A DNA stretch of 64,000 nucleotides from Vibrio natriegens NBRC 15636 = ATCC 14048 = DSM 759. Lineage in GTDB: Bacteria > Pseudomonadota > Gammaproteobacteria > Enterobacterales > Vibrionaceae. A program made the position numbers and the translations under genes. Shown in pieces: positions 1-9,897 of this stretch (position 1 is the first letter of the stretch; every line of letters starts with the position of its first letter). The notes beneath the pieces were generated by a model. The model saw nothing but the letters and a program-made list of their open reading frames with translations. It did no database searches and had not been told where the DNA came from. The stretch lies in NCBI RefSeq assembly GCF_035621455.1, contig NZ_CP141822.1, positions 620,001 through 684,000 of the forward strand, given 5' to 3'.

Positions 1-5
1 TAGTT

Positions 6-344
6 ATGCCTAAGATTATTGTATTACCACACGAAGATTTGTGCCCAGAGGGTGCTGTGCTGGAAGCTAATACTGGTGAAACGGTTCTAGACGTAGCGTT
101 AAAGAATGGTATCGGTATTGAACACGCGTGTGAAAAATCCTGTGCTTGTACCACTTGCCACGTGATCATTCGTGAAGGTTTTGATTCTCTTGAAGAGAGT
201 GAAGAGCTAGAAGATGACATGCTAGATAAAGCATGGGGTCTTGAGCCTGAATCTCGTCTTGGTTGTCAGGCAAGAATTGCGGATGAAGACTTAGTTGTAG
301 AGATTCCGAAATACACGCTAAACCACGCGTCAGAAGATCACTAA
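6..344 (+). CDS. fdx: ISC-system [2Fe-2S] ferredoxin
   Basis: 112-residue adrenodoxin-type [2Fe-2S] ferredoxin that supplies electrons to iron-sulfur cluster assembly in the cytoplasm. The four expected cluster ligands are visible as C42, C48, C51 and C87, and the extra conserved cysteine C46 is also present. Length matches the Fdx family. The bases TAG at 1-3 just before the start are probably the stop of the upstream gene (hscA by known isc order; inferred, since only five bases are visible). iscX follows after 37 bases, so this is the distal end of the isc operon. Confidence 0.97.
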   Translation: MPKIIVLPHEDLCPEGAVLEANTGETVLDVALKNGIGIEHACEKSCACTTCHVIIREGFDSLEESEELEDDMLDKAWGLEPESRLGCQARIADEDLVVEIPKYTLNHASEDH

Positions 345-381
345 AAACTATCCCTTAAGTTATAAGGGAAAGAAAAGGAAG

Positions 382-582
382 ATGAGCATGAAATGGACAG
401 ATTCTCGCGATATCGCGATTGAGCTTTGTGACAAGTTTCCAGATGTGGACCCACAAACCGTACGTTTTACCGACCTTCATCAATGGATCATGGAGCTGGA
501 TGAGTTTGAGGATGACCCAAACCATTGCAACGAAAAGATTCTGGAAGCCGTTATTATGTGCTGGATGGATGAAGCTGACTGA
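382..582 (+). CDS. iscX: IscX (YfhJ) iron-sulfur assembly protein
   Basis: 66-residue acidic protein of the IscX family, a small helical iron-binding partner of IscS that modulates cluster assembly. It has the typical WTD...IAI.L...PD.DP start and the acidic FEDDP segment. The start at 382 has a purine-rich AAAGAAAAGGAAG ribosome-binding site just upstream. It is the last isc gene here and is followed by a terminator. A longer overlapping frame at 419-607 is a shadow. Confidence 0.96.
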   Translation: MSMKWTDSRDIAIELCDKFPDVDPQTVRFTDLHQWIMELDEFEDDPNHCNEKILEAVIMCWMDEAD

Positions 583-627
583 TGCTCAATTCGGCGGTAA
601 AACGTAGCCGAGTTAACAATTTTTACT

Positions 628-659
628 AAAAAAAGCGGACCCTTCGGTCCGTTTTTTTA
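628..659 (+). terminator. Rho-independent terminator after iscX
   Basis: CGGACC/GGTCCG stem (636-641 with 646-651) with a CTTC loop, followed by a run of seven T and preceded by A-rich sequence. It ends the isc transcript before pepB. Confidence 0.9.
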
Positions 660-754
660 TCATTTTGACATTTTTGCCCTACATAATGCTAACATCCGTG
701 AGTTACTAAAAAACAAGCGGCGTAGGCAACGCCGTTATAAGACAAGGAGAAACC

Positions 755-2053
755 ATGTCTACACAGATGTCTGTATTTTTAAGCCAAGATTCTGCAGCTC
801 CACATTGGGGTGAAAAGGCCCTGCTTTCGTTCGCCGAGACAGGCGCGACTATTCATTTAGGTGAAGGCCATGATCTTGGTGCAATTCAACGCGCAGCTCG
901 TCAGCTCGATGGTCAGGGAATTCATTCGATTCTACTTTCTGGTGACAACTGGGATCTGGAGAGTATCTGGGCTTTCCATCAAGGCTACCGTAACCCGAAA
1001 AAACACGGCTCTCTAGAGTGGGTTGCGTTATCTGAAGACGATCAAGCTGAGCTTCAGGGGCGTATTACCGCTACTGATTTCACTCGCGATATCATCAACA
1101 AAACAGCCGAAGAGGTTGCACCTCGTCAACTTGCGACCATGGCGGCGGAATTTATTAAATCTGTCGCGCCAGAAGGCACCGTTACCGCACGTATCGTTAA
1201 AGACAAAGATCTTCTAGCAGAAGGCTGGGAAGGTATTTATGCCGTTGGCCGTGGCTCTGAGCGCACTTCTGCAATGCTGCAATTGGACTACAACCCAACT
1301 GGCGATGAAAACGCACCAGTATTCGCATGTTTAGTTGGTAAAGGCATCACTTTTGATTCGGGCGGTTACAGCCTAAAGCCTTCTAACTTTATGAGCGCAA
1401 TGAAAGCGGATATGGGCGGCTCTGGTACCATCACCGGTGGTTTAGGCCTAGCGATTCTGCGTGGTTTGAATAAACGTGTGAAACTGATCCTTTGCTGTGC
1501 GGAAAACATGGTATCAGGTCGTGCCCTTAAACTGGGTGACATCATTACCTACAAAAATGGTAAAACCGTTGAGATCATGAATACCGATGCGGAAGGTCGT
1601 TTGGTATTGGCAGATGGTCTAATCTACGCAAGCGAGCAGAACCCTGAACTCATTATTGACTGCGCAACATTGACTGGCGCGGCGAAAAACGCACTGGGTA
1701 ATGATTACCACGCGTTAATGAGCTTCGATGACGAGCTGTCCCATCAAGCACTGACCGCGGCAAATCAAGAGAAAGAAGGCTTATGGCCACTGCCTCTGGC
1801 TGATTTCCACCGTGGCATGCTGCCATCAAACTTCGCGGATTTATCAAACATCAGCTCTGGTGATTACTCACCTGGCGCAAGTACCGCTGCGGCATTCCTG
1901 TCTTACTTTGTTGAAGATTACAAGAAAGGCTGGCTGCACTTTGACTGCGCGGGCACGTACCGCAAATCAGCGTCTGAAAAATGGGCTGCTGGTGCAACTG
2001 GTATGGGTGTTCGCACTCTTGCTCGCCTTCTTAACGAGCAAGCTGACAAGTAA
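755..2053 (+). CDS. pepB: Peptidase B, M17 leucyl aminopeptidase family
   Basis: 432-residue cytosolic metallo-aminopeptidase of the M17 family. The two-metal active site is visible: K196, D201 and D219 in the [10 protein letters not shown]...D region and the family signature [14 protein letters not shown] from about residue 276. The N-terminal 150 residues are the variable PepB-type domain, and the length fits PepB rather than the larger PepA. The ATG at 755 has an AAGGAG site. A position directly after iscX is the usual gammaproteobacterial arrangement. The gene probably has its own promoter because a terminator lies between it and iscX. Confidence 0.95.
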   Translation: MSTQMSVFLSQDSAAPHWGEKALLSFAETGATIHLGEGHDLGAIQRAARQLDGQGIHSILLSGDNWDLESIWAFHQGYRNPKKHGSLEWVALSEDDQAELQGRITATDFTRDIINKTAEEVAPRQLATMAAEFIKSVAPEGTVTARIVKDKDLLAEGWEGIYAVGRGSERTSAMLQLDYNPTGDENAPVFACLVGKGITFDSGGYSLKPSNFMSAMKADMGGSGTITGGLGLAILRGLNKRVKLILCCAENMVSGRALKLGDIITYKNGKTVEIMNTDAEGRLVLADGLIYASEQNPELIIDCATLTGAAKNALGNDYHALMSFDDELSHQALTAANQEKEGLWPLPLADFHRGMLPSNFADLSNISSGDYSPGASTAAAFLSYFVEDYKKGWLHFDCAGTYRKSASEKWAAGATGMGVRTLARLLNEQADK

Positions 2054-2141
2054 TTAATGTGCGGCATTGGGCTTGCCGATGCCGCATTAATCAGTCACTT
2101 TGATATAAAACTATTATTACAAGTACAAAAAAGGAAACTTT

Positions 2142-2567
2142 ATGGCTCTAGAAAGAACGTTTTCAATTGTTAAGCCTGACGCTGTGGAACGAAATCTAAT
2201 CGGTGAAATCTACAATCGTATTGAAAAAGCGGGTCTGCGTATTGTGGCTGCAAAGATGGTTCATCTGACTGAAGAGCAGGCGAGCGGTTTTTACGCAGAA
2301 CATGAAGGCAAAGAATTTTTCCCTCCTCTAAAAGAGTTTATGACCTCTGGTCCTATTATGGTTCAGGTTCTAGAAGGAGAAAATGCAATTGCACGTTACC
2401 GTGAACTGATGGGCAAAACTAACCCAGAAGAAGCGGCTGCTGGCACACTTCGTTGTGATTACGCGCTAAGCATGCGCCACAACTCAGTACATGGCTCTGA
2501 TAGCCCTGAGTCGGCGGCTCGTGAGATTGAGTTCTTCTTCCCTGAGTCGGAGATTTGCCCACGTTAA
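2142..2567 (+). CDS. ndk: Nucleoside diphosphate kinase
   Basis: 141-residue NDP kinase that moves the gamma-phosphate of NTPs to NDPs through a phosphohistidine. The active-site signature NSVHGSD lies near residues 114-120 with its histidine in place, and the N-terminal [12 protein letters not shown] is typical. Length is that of the bacterial enzyme. It stands alone between pepB and rlmN with AAGGAAAC before the ATG and a terminator behind. Confidence 0.98.
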   Translation: MALERTFSIVKPDAVERNLIGEIYNRIEKAGLRIVAAKMVHLTEEQASGFYAEHEGKEFFPPLKEFMTSGPIMVQVLEGENAIARYRELMGKTNPEEAAAGTLRCDYALSMRHNSVHGSDSPESAAREIEFFFPESEICPR

Positions 2568-2598
2568 TCTTGGATTAACCTGTGCTCGTAAAGATAGT

Positions 2599-2628
2599 AA
2601 GCCTCGGATAATTCCGGGGCTTTTTAGT
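2599..2628 (+). terminator. Terminator after ndk
   Basis: AGCCTCGG...CCGGGGCT stem around 2600-2621, followed by TTTTTAG. Confidence 0.8.
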
Positions 2629-2786
2629 TTATGAAGGAAGACCCGCTTTAACGGTAAAATTGTTTAAATTTTAATCAGAATAATTTTAATGCCTTAGCAA
2701 ACTCAGGGTTTTAGACCCCTTGTTGTAGCTGCATAAAGGCTGTACAATTCGCGCCCTTATTCTTGTTTCAGTCATTGAGAGGCAAC

Positions 2787-3914
2787 ATGACTACTGAAAA
2801 AATTAATCTACTCGACTTTGATCGCAAAGGCATGCGTCAATTTTTCGCGGAAGAACTAGGCGAGAAAGCGTTTCGTGCTGATCAGGTTATGAAGTGGATC
2901 TACCATTTCGGTGTTGATGACTTCGACAACATGACGAACATCAACAAGAAACTACGTGAAAAACTGCAGCACAAGTGTGAAATCAAAGCACCGACTGTAG
3001 CTGAAGCGCAACACTCTTCTGATGGCACTATTAAATGGGCTATGAAGGTTGGCGATCAAGACGTAGAAACGGTTTACATCCCTGAAGATGATCGCGCTAC
3101 ATTGTGTGTGTCTTCTCAGGTTGGTTGTGCACTGGAATGTAAGTTCTGTTCAACGGCTCAACAAGGCTTTAACCGTAACCTTAAAGTGTCTGAAATCATT
3201 GGTCAGGTGTGGCGTGCTGCACGTGAAGTTGGCCTTGAGAAGGAAACAGGACGTCGTCCAATTACCAACGTGGTAATGATGGGCATGGGCGAGCCTCTTC
3301 TGAACATGAAGAACTTGATCCCTGCGCTGGAAATCATGTTGGATGACTTAGGCTTCGGTTTATCTAAGCGCCGTGTGACGGTATCGACATCGGGTGTTGT
3401 ATCTGGTCTTGATCAGATGACAGGTAAAATCGATGTTGCATTGGCAATCTCTCTTCATGCGCCGAACGATAAGTTGCGCAGTGAAATCATGCCAATCAAC
3501 GATCGTTGGGATATTCAAGATTTCTTAGCCTCTGTGCGTCGTTACATCGCTTCGTCTAACGCAAACCGTGGCAAAGTGACGGTAGAATACGTATTGCTTG
3601 ATCATGTCAATGACGACATGGACCACGCGCGTGAGCTTGCTGAACTGATGAAAGACACGCCATGTAAGATCAACTTGATTCCGTTTAACCCGTACCCAGG
3701 TTCACCGTATAAGAAGCCAAGCAACTCTCGTATTGACCGCTTCCAAAAGACTCTGATGCAGTACGAGCATACTGTTACCATTCGTAAGACTCGTGGTGAC
3801 GATATCGATGCGGCATGTGGTCAGCTTGTTGGTGACGTTATTGACCGTACCAAGCGTACCGCTGCGTTAAAAGCGGCACGTGGCGCGGATACCATTGAAG
3901 TCAAAGCAGTATAA
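2787..3914 (+). CDS. rlmN: RlmN, 23S rRNA A2503/tRNA A37 C2-methyltransferase
   Basis: 375-residue radical-SAM enzyme that methylates C2 of adenosine 2503 in 23S rRNA and A37 in some tRNAs. The CxxxCxxC iron-sulfur motif is C114, C118 and C121. The [11 protein letters not shown]-binding segment and the C-terminal cysteine in AACGQL, needed for the methyl-cysteine mechanism, are present. I chose the ATG at 2787, preceded by GAGAGGC; the TTG at 2763 would add eight atypical residues. In related vibrios this gene is followed by pilW/pilF; here a gap and then rodZ follow. Confidence 0.97.
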   Translation: MTTEKINLLDFDRKGMRQFFAEELGEKAFRADQVMKWIYHFGVDDFDNMTNINKKLREKLQHKCEIKAPTVAEAQHSSDGTIKWAMKVGDQDVETVYIPEDDRATLCVSSQVGCALECKFCSTAQQGFNRNLKVSEIIGQVWRAAREVGLEKETGRRPITNVVMMGMGEPLLNMKNLIPALEIMLDDLGFGLSKRRVTVSTSGVVSGLDQMTGKIDVALAISLHAPNDKLRSEIMPINDRWDIQDFLASVRRYIASSNANRGKVTVEYVLLDHVNDDMDHARELAELMKDTPCKINLIPFNPYPGSPYKKPSNSRIDRFQKTLMQYEHTVTIRKTRGDDIDAACGQLVGDVIDRTKRTAALKAARGADTIEVKAV

Positions 3915-3928
3915 GCTGTGTGAATTTT

Positions 3929-3966
3929 AAAATAGCCAGAGCCTTTTGCTCTGGCTATTTTGTTTA
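3929..3966 (+). terminator. Strong terminator after rlmN
   Basis: 12-bp stem AATAGCCAGAGC (3931-3942) with GCTCTGGCTATT (3948-3959), then TTGTTT. It separates rlmN from the rodZ operon. Confidence 0.9.
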
Positions 3967-4430
3967 GAGAGATTGCGATAAGCAAATAGCTGTCATGATA
4001 GGTGATGCATAGTTTTTTCAACTACATTAATAGTGGGAAAATAACGATGCTGAGGCGGTTACTGAAGGTTGTTTCGCATCATAACCCTGTGCTTAGAGTG
4101 GAATTGCGTATAATTTCCAATTACAGTGTCAAAGTTTGGACAAAAGCTTGAGCAATCTGTTAGTTTGAGTGGAAAGAGTTTTTGTCTTTGTTATACATTG
4201 TCTTATCATGTTGTATAGCATTTACGACAGCATCGGGAAATCTCGGCTTATTCTCTCATACGTTTTGCAGATATCGGCAGGGCGAGTATTCACATTCAAA
4301 GCTCAGAGAATTTCTTAAAATTATTACTTTGGTTAACACGATTAGGCTGGCTATCTTTAAGTGAGTCTTAAGAAAAATAACGAAAATAAATAACAGTGTT
4401 AGCCACTAAAACAGACTAAAAACCATCATT
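3967..4430. other. Long gap between rlmN and rodZ; expected pilW absent
   Basis: This stretch has no convincing gene. The longest + frame (4182-4364) has no recognisable family, starts without a clear ribosome-binding site and gives an atypical peptide. Another frame shows a short hydrophobic tail before a stop at about 4374, also unrecognised. A TATAAT at 4109-4114 and TTATACAT at 4191-4198 are possible -10 elements for the rodZ-ispG-hisS transcript, but no good -35 is spaced correctly. By V. cholerae gene order I expected the type IV pilus TPR lipoprotein pilW/pilF here. Confidence 0.55.
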
Positions 4431-5381
4431 ATGACAGAACACGAAAACACGAATGAAGTACCGCTTTCCATTGAAGCGGGCACACTATTGAAAAACAAAC
4501 GCGAATCTTTAGGAATGACACAAAAGCAAGTTGCTGATCGCCTGAGACTTCGCGTTTCTGTTATTGAAGATATTGAAAACAATCGATTTGAATCACAACA
4601 AGTAGCGACCTTTACTCGTGGTTACTTGCGCTCGTATGCCAAAGTGGTTGGTCTTGATGAAAAAGTAGTACTAACAGCACTAGAGCAAACCGCCGATATC
4701 CAGCCGAAAGATCAAGAAATCGAAATGCAGAGCTTTTCTCGCAAAACTAAGCATGAAAAGCACAACAGCCGTATTATGTTCCTGACCTGGGTTATCGCCA
4801 TCGTGATTACCGGGATCTCTGCTGCCTGGTGGTGGCAGAACCAACAAGATAATAGCCTGACTCAGGTTGTGACGGATTCCAGTGTAGAAGGGCCAGAGCC
4901 TAGCGCACAAGAGTTGGCGGACATAGATCAGATGAGTGCCGATGAATTAATCGCAAGCGCTCCCGCTGATATTACAGTTTCCGCTGAACAGCCTGTAGCA
5001 GCAGATGAAGCGTTAAGTTCTGCTGAAGCAACGGACTTATTGCCTAGTGATCAACTGGCAAGTACAGATATTGAAGAGCCTGTAGCAGTGATTGAAGAGG
5101 CTGAGGTCGTTGAAGAGCCAGCTATCATCGTGCCGGAGGGAATGAGCCTTCTCACTATGACATTTAAAGCAGACTGCTGGATTCAGGTGAAAGATACCAA
5201 TGGCAAAACTCTGGTGAGCGGCACCCATAAACCAGGTCAGGATGTAGAACTTACCGGAAAAGCACCATTTAAAGTGATTTTGGGCGCACCGGAAGGGGTT
5301 ACAATGACATTTGCGAGTGAACCTGTCGACCTTTCTGGGTATACTTCAGGCAAAGTCGCTAGATTCACTTTACCGTTATAA
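4431..5381 (+). CDS. rodZ: RodZ cytoskeletal/cell-shape protein
   Basis: 316-residue bitopic membrane protein that links MreB filaments to the wall-elongation machinery. Residues 12-80 form a helix-turn-helix (Xre-like) cytoplasmic domain. About 115-135 is one membrane span rich in W at its end (AAWWW). About 140-235 is a Glu/Ala/Val-rich periplasmic linker, and 238-316 is the DUF4115 beta domain. ispG begins six bases after the stop, so the two are co-transcribed, as in E. coli. Confidence 0.93.
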   Translation: MTEHENTNEVPLSIEAGTLLKNKRESLGMTQKQVADRLRLRVSVIEDIENNRFESQQVATFTRGYLRSYAKVVGLDEKVVLTALEQTADIQPKDQEIEMQSFSRKTKHEKHNSRIMFLTWVIAIVITGISAAWWWQNQQDNSLTQVVTDSSVEGPEPSAQELADIDQMSADELIASAPADITVSAEQPVAADEALSSAEATDLLPSDQLASTDIEEPVAVIEEAEVVEEPAIIVPEGMSLLTMTFKADCWIQVKDTNGKTLVSGTHKPGQDVELTGKAPFKVILGAPEGVTMTFASEPVDLSGYTSGKVARFTLPL

Positions 5382-5387
5382 AAAATT

Positions 5388-6506
5388 ATGCAACACGAAT
5401 CTCCTATTATTCGTCGTAAATCGACGCGTATTTATGTGGGTGATGTGCCAATTGGTGATGGTGCTCCAATTGCTGTACAGTCAATGACCAACACTCGCAC
5501 GACTGACGTGGAAGCGACAGTCGCACAAATCCGAGCACTAGAAAAAGTGGGCGCAGACATCGTCCGTGTTTCTGTACCTACAATGGATGCAGCTGAAGCC
5601 TTCAAACTGATCAAACAGCAAGTGTCTGTTCCGTTGGTTGCTGATATTCATTTCGATTATCGTATTGCGCTTAAAGTAGCAGAGTACGGTGTTGACTGTC
5701 TGCGTATCAACCCAGGTAACATCGGCAATGAAGAGCGTATTCGTTCTGTAGTTGATTGTGCCCGTGACAAAAACATTCCAATCCGTATTGGTGTCAACGG
5801 TGGTTCTTTAGAAAAAGATCTGCAGATGAAGTACGGTGAACCAACCCCAGAAGCGTTGGTTGAGTCGGCAATGCGTCATGTGGATCACCTAGATCGTCTT
5901 AACTTTGATCAATTCAAAGTAAGCGTGAAAGCATCTGATGTTTTCCTTGCGGTAGATTCATACCGTCTGTTAGCTAAGAAAATTGACCAGCCTCTCCACT
6001 TGGGCATTACCGAAGCCGGTGGTGCGCGAGCAGGTGCCGTGAAGTCTTCTGTAGGCTTGGGCATGCTGCTGGCTGAAGGTATTGGTGATACTTTGCGTAT
6101 CTCTCTTGCTGCGGATCCTGTCGAAGAAATCAAAGTAGGTTTCGATATTCTGAAGTCCCTACGCATTCGCTCACGTGGAATCAACTTCATTGCGTGCCCG
6201 AGTTGTTCTCGTCAGGAATTTGATGTTATCGGGACTGTCAACGCACTTGAAGAGCGTTTAGAAGATATCATCACCCCAATGGATGTTTCGATTATCGGTT
6301 GTGTCGTCAATGGCCCAGGTGAAGCGGAAGTTTCTCATTTAGGCTTGGCGGGTAGTAACAAGAAGAGTGCTTTTTATGAAGATGGTAAACGTCAGAAAGA
6401 GCGCTTTGATAACAACGACCTTGTGGATCAGCTAGAAGCTAAAATCCGTGCGAAAGCGTCTATGATGGACAGCGAAAGTCGCATCGAAGTAAAAGTACAA
6501 GATTAA
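5388..6506 (+). CDS. ispG: 4-hydroxy-3-methylbut-2-enyl diphosphate synthase (flavodoxin)
   Basis: 372-residue IspG (GcpE), the [4Fe-4S] enzyme that reduces MEcPP to HMBPP in the MEP isoprenoid pathway. The N-terminal TIM barrel opens with [15 protein letters not shown] and [11 protein letters not shown]. The C-terminal cluster domain carries [10 protein letters not shown] near residue 269 and CVVNGPGE near 304, which supply the cluster cysteines. Start ATG at 5388 is six bases after rodZ; hisS follows after 26 bases. Confidence 0.98.
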   Translation: MQHESPIIRRKSTRIYVGDVPIGDGAPIAVQSMTNTRTTDVEATVAQIRALEKVGADIVRVSVPTMDAAEAFKLIKQQVSVPLVADIHFDYRIALKVAEYGVDCLRINPGNIGNEERIRSVVDCARDKNIPIRIGVNGGSLEKDLQMKYGEPTPEALVESAMRHVDHLDRLNFDQFKVSVKASDVFLAVDSYRLLAKKIDQPLHLGITEAGGARAGAVKSSVGLGMLLAEGIGDTLRISLAADPVEEIKVGFDILKSLRIRSRGINFIACPSCSRQEFDVIGTVNALEERLEDIITPMDVSIIGCVVNGPGEAEVSHLGLAGSNKKSAFYEDGKRQKERFDNNDLVDQLEAKIRAKASMMDSESRIEVKVQD

Positions 6507-6532
6507 TCTCAACGAGAATTACGGTAAGTATT

Positions 6533-7801
6533 GTGGCAAAAACAATTCAAGCAATTCGAGGCATGAACGATTGCCTCCCAACTCAATCACCGCTGTGGCA
6601 AAAGCTAGAAAACACAGTGAAAAATGTAATTAGCGCGTACGGTTACAACGAAATGCGCATGCCAATCGTTGAGATGACCCATCTATTCAGCCGCGCTGTT
6701 GGCGAAGAGACAGACGTGGTTTCGAAAGAGATGTACACGTTCGAAGATCGCAATGGCGATAGCCTGACGCTTCGTCCGGAAGGTACTGCAGGTTGTGTAC
6801 GTGCTGGGATCGAAAACGGTCTACTGTACAACCAAGAACAACGCGTTTGGTACATGGGCCCGATGTTCCGTCACGAGCGTCCTCAGAAAGGCCGTTACCG
6901 TCAGTTCCACCAGTGTGGCGTGGAAGTATTTGGCCTGAATGGACCTGATGTAGATGCTGAACTTATTATGATGACCGCTCGTCTGTGGCGTGAACTTAGC
7001 ATCGACAAGCACGTTCGTCTTGAGCTGAACTCTATTGGTTCGCCTGAAGCTCGTGCAAACTACAATGAAGCTTTAGTGTCGTTTCTGGAACAACATATCG
7101 ATGTACTGGATGACGATTGCAAACGTCGTATGCACACTAACCCTCTTCGTGTTCTTGATTCTAAAAACCCTGATGTTCAGGCTATTTTAGGTGACGCTCC
7201 TCGTCTTTCTGAGCACTTAGACGAAGAATCTAAGCAACATTTTGCAGGTCTGTGTGAACTTCTTGATGCTGCAGGCATCGAATACACTGTTAACGAACGT
7301 CTTGTTCGTGGTCTGGACTACTACAACCGTACTGTTTTCGAGTGGATCACTGAAAGCTTAGGTGCACAAGGTACAGTATGTGGTGGTGGTCGTTATGACG
7401 GTCTGGTTGAACAGCTAGGTGGTAAAGCAACGCCAGCAGTTGGTTTTGCTATGGGCCTTGAGCGCCTAGTGCTTATGCTGGAAACACTAGAGTTAACGGA
7501 AGTACGTCGTAGCGTTGACGTATACGTTGTGACCGCGGGCGAAGGTACCATGATGGCAGGGATGAAACTTGCCGAGCAGCTTCGTGAAGAAGTACCTGGC
7601 GTACGTGTGATGAATCACTTTGGTGGCGGTAACTTCAAGAAACAGTTTAAACGCGCAGATAAAGTTGGTGCTGTAGTAGCATTGGTTCTGGGTGAGAATG
7701 AAGTTGCGGATAACACCGTAGTATTGAAAGACTTGGCTGGTGGTGAGCAACACACTTACAACCAAGCAGAAGTTGCTGAAAAGATCGCAGCACTGATTTA
7801 A
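6533..7801 (+). CDS. hisS: Histidyl-tRNA synthetase
   Basis: 422-residue class II aminoacyl-tRNA synthetase. Motif 1 lies in the N-terminal 90 residues, motif 2 is [16 protein letters not shown] near residue 112, and the HisRS-specific [15 protein letters not shown] is near 258-272. GFAMGLERL is motif 3 and the last 95 residues are the anticodon-binding domain. The start is GTG at 6533, with the usual [13 protein letters not shown]-terminus; no in-frame ATG would give this start. Confidence 0.98.
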   Translation: MAKTIQAIRGMNDCLPTQSPLWQKLENTVKNVISAYGYNEMRMPIVEMTHLFSRAVGEETDVVSKEMYTFEDRNGDSLTLRPEGTAGCVRAGIENGLLYNQEQRVWYMGPMFRHERPQKGRYRQFHQCGVEVFGLNGPDVDAELIMMTARLWRELSIDKHVRLELNSIGSPEARANYNEALVSFLEQHIDVLDDDCKRRMHTNPLRVLDSKNPDVQAILGDAPRLSEHLDEESKQHFAGLCELLDAAGIEYTVNERLVRGLDYYNRTVFEWITESLGAQGTVCGGGRYDGLVEQLGGKATPAVGFAMGLERLVLMLETLELTEVRRSVDVYVVTAGEGTMMAGMKLAEQLREEVPGVRVMNHFGGGNFKKQFKRADKVGAVVALVLGENEVADNTVVLKDLAGGEQHTYNQAEVAEKIAALI

Positions 7802-7843
7802 GTCTTTTAGTAAGCTAGTAATTTTATCCTGGTTCGTTATTTG

Positions 7844-7904
7844 AGGCTCCCACATGTGGAGCCTTTAAACGAGATGGGAACAATGGCAGCTTTGCTGCCA
7901 TTTA
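7844..7904 (+). other. Two tandem hairpins between hisS and yfgM
   Basis: The first hairpin is AGGCTCC (7844-7850) with GGAGCCT (7858-7864). The second is AATGGCAGC (7882-7890) with GCTGCCATT (7894-7902). Neither has a strong T run, so they may be partial attenuators or processing/stability structures inside the operon; function is inferred. Confidence 0.5.
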
Positions 7905-7925
7905 CATGTTTTAAGAGGACAGGAA

Positions 7926-8540
7926 GTGGAACTTTACGATACTGAAGAACAACAAGTTGAAGCCATTAAAGACTGGTGGAAAGAGAACGGTAAAGCCGTC
8001 ATCATCGGTGCTGTTGTTGGTTTAGGTGGTCTATTTGGTTGGCGTTACTACCAGGATTCAGTGATTCAGGCGAGTGAAGCAGCTTCACAGAGCTACACAA
8101 CAGCGATTAGTGCATTGCAAGAAAAAGGTGTTGATGCACAGGCTGAAGTTCAGGCATTCATCGATTCAAGCGAAGTAAAAGAATATTCAGTATTGGCCGC
8201 TCTGCAACTCGCGAAATCACAAGTTGAAGCACAGGAGCTTTCTGCTGCGCTTGAGCAACTAAAGTGGGCACAAAGCAGCACTAAAGATGCCGCATTGTCA
8301 CCACTTATCAGTTACCGCATTGCTCGTATTGAAGCGGAACTGGGTAACTTTGATGCAGCAACGTCTGAACTAAGCAAAGTAACCGATGCCGCATGGAATG
8401 GTCGTATTGCGGAGCTTCGAGGTGATATCGCGCTTCGTCAAGGTGACGAAGATGCCGCTTATGCCGCTTATACTGAAGCGCAGCAAGCGACAGATGCAAG
8501 CCCGACACTGCAAATGAAATTGGACGATCTGGCGAAATAA
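7926..8540 (+). CDS. yfgM: YfgM ancillary SecYEG chaperone-like membrane protein
   Basis: 204-residue single-span protein with a periplasmic tetratricopeptide-like domain (YfgM/TPR_21 family), known to associate with SecYEG and PpiD. It has a cytoplasmic N-terminus (MELYDTEEQQVEAIKDWWKENG), a membrane span near residues 24-42 and an alanine-rich helical repeat region to the end. The start is GTG at 7926 after AAGAGGACAGGAA. bamB follows after 12 bases. Confidence 0.93.
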   Translation: MELYDTEEQQVEAIKDWWKENGKAVIIGAVVGLGGLFGWRYYQDSVIQASEAASQSYTTAISALQEKGVDAQAEVQAFIDSSEVKEYSVLAALQLAKSQVEAQELSAALEQLKWAQSSTKDAALSPLISYRIARIEAELGNFDAATSELSKVTDAAWNGRIAELRGDIALRQGDEDAAYAAYTEAQQATDASPTLQMKLDDLAK

Positions 8541-8552
8541 GGACCGCATTGG

Positions 8553-9713
8553 ATGAAAAGAGTCTTTAAAAAAGCCTTGTTAGGGGCGTTAACGATGGGC
8601 ATCCTCGCAGGTTGTGCGAGTGAAGAAGATACCATTGTTATGGCGCCGCTACCTCAAGTCGATAGTGAGTTTACGACTCATACCGAATGGAGCACGTCGG
8701 TGGGTGATGGCGTTGGTCATTACTTCTCTAAACTGTCTCCAGTTTATGCCAACGGTACTTTATTTGTTGCAAGTCGTGACGGTGTTGTCAAAGCGCTGGA
8801 TCCAGAAAACGGCAAGCCGCTTTGGGAAGTTGATCTAGAAGAGAGCGTTGTTGCTCGTCTATCTGGAGGTATCACAGCCGCTTACGGAAGCCTATACATA
8901 GGTTCTGACAACGGTGATGTTATTGCACTTTCCCAAGAGACTGGTGAAGTGAACTGGCGTGTTAAGGTCGGCGGAGAAGTACTCGCAAAACCGGTTGCTG
9001 ACTCTGGTTTGATCATCATTAATACCAGCCGAGGCACGCTTGTTGCTCTTAACGAAAGCACTGGTGAACAACGCTGGGCATTGAGCACTGAAGTTCCTAA
9101 CCTGACTCTACGTGGTGACAGTACACCTGTGGCGATTGGTGGTGGTGTTTTCTGGGGCACGGCAAATGGCCGATTGGCAGCAGCGATTGTGGAACGTGGT
9201 CAGCTTATTTGGCAACAACCAATCGGTACGCCAAAAGGTGCAACGGAAATCGACCGTCTGGTTGACGTTGACGCTTCACCAATCGTACTTGGCGGCACTC
9301 TTTTCACCATCGGTTTTAATGGTCAGCTAGTTGCGGTTGACTTGCGCTCTGCAAACCCGATTTGGAAGCGTAATTACTCATCGGCGAATGACATGGCAAC
9401 GGATGGTAGCCGTCTGTTTGTCATTACTGAAAAAGATCATGTTGTCGCCGTTGATGCGCGAAGTGGCACTGAGTTGTGGGAAAACAGCTTGCTAGAGCAC
9501 CGTCAACTGACGGCGCCTGTTGTGATAGGTAACTATCTGGTTGTTGGTGACACATTGGGTTACCTGCACTGGATGGATCGCTCAACTGGTGAATTCGTAG
9601 CACAGCAATATATTGATGACAGTGGTTTTGCTGTTGGTCCAACGTTGCTGTCTGATGGTTATGTCCTTACTACTCGCAACGGCGATGTAAAGAAACTAAC
9701 CATTAACGAATAA
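8553..9713 (+). CDS. bamB: BamB outer-membrane assembly lipoprotein
   Basis: 386-residue beta-propeller lipoprotein of the BAM complex that inserts outer-membrane proteins. The signal peptide ends in the lipobox ILAGC with C21 as the lipidated cysteine. Eight PQQ-like propeller repeats are visible as recurring ALDPENGKPLWEV, ALSQETGEVNWRV and ALNESTGEQRWAL patterns. It sits between yfgM and der as in E. coli, but here a terminator separates it from der. Confidence 0.97.
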   Translation: MKRVFKKALLGALTMGILAGCASEEDTIVMAPLPQVDSEFTTHTEWSTSVGDGVGHYFSKLSPVYANGTLFVASRDGVVKALDPENGKPLWEVDLEESVVARLSGGITAAYGSLYIGSDNGDVIALSQETGEVNWRVKVGGEVLAKPVADSGLIIINTSRGTLVALNESTGEQRWALSTEVPNLTLRGDSTPVAIGGGVFWGTANGRLAAAIVERGQLIWQQPIGTPKGATEIDRLVDVDASPIVLGGTLFTIGFNGQLVAVDLRSANPIWKRNYSSANDMATDGSRLFVITEKDHVVAVDARSGTELWENSLLEHRQLTAPVVIGNYLVVGDTLGYLHWMDRSTGEFVAQQYIDDSGFAVGPTLLSDGYVLTTRNGDVKKLTINE

Positions 9714-9734
9714 TATCGTGATATAATTCACATT

Positions 9735-9772
9735 CGGCTCCTGGCTGGTGACAGTTAGGAGCCGTTTTGTTG
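9735..9772 (+). terminator. Terminator after bamB
   Basis: CGGCTCCT (9735-9742) pairs with AGGAGCCG (9757-9764), followed by TTTTGTTGTTT. Confidence 0.8.
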
Positions 9773-9811
9773 TTTGAAATTATTGTTTATTTATTAAAAG
9801 TTATTCCTGAC

Positions 9812-9870
9812 GTGGTTATAGGTAAAACCTGGTTTGATTTGGCATTGGGCAAGTCGTTACCTATAACTAC
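9812..9870 (+). promoter_or_regulatory. Long stem-loop in the der leader
   Basis: Fourteen bases at 9812-9825 (GTGGTTATAGGTAA) pair with 9857-9870 (TTACCTATAACTAC), with one G-U pair. The 31-base apical part contains a smaller AACC/GGTT hairpin. The stem ends 27 bases before the der start codon. It has no T run, so it is not a normal terminator; a leader or RNA-processing role is inferred. Confidence 0.55.
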
Positions 9871-9897
9871 AGAAGAAAGATTATTGTAGAGGTTGTT

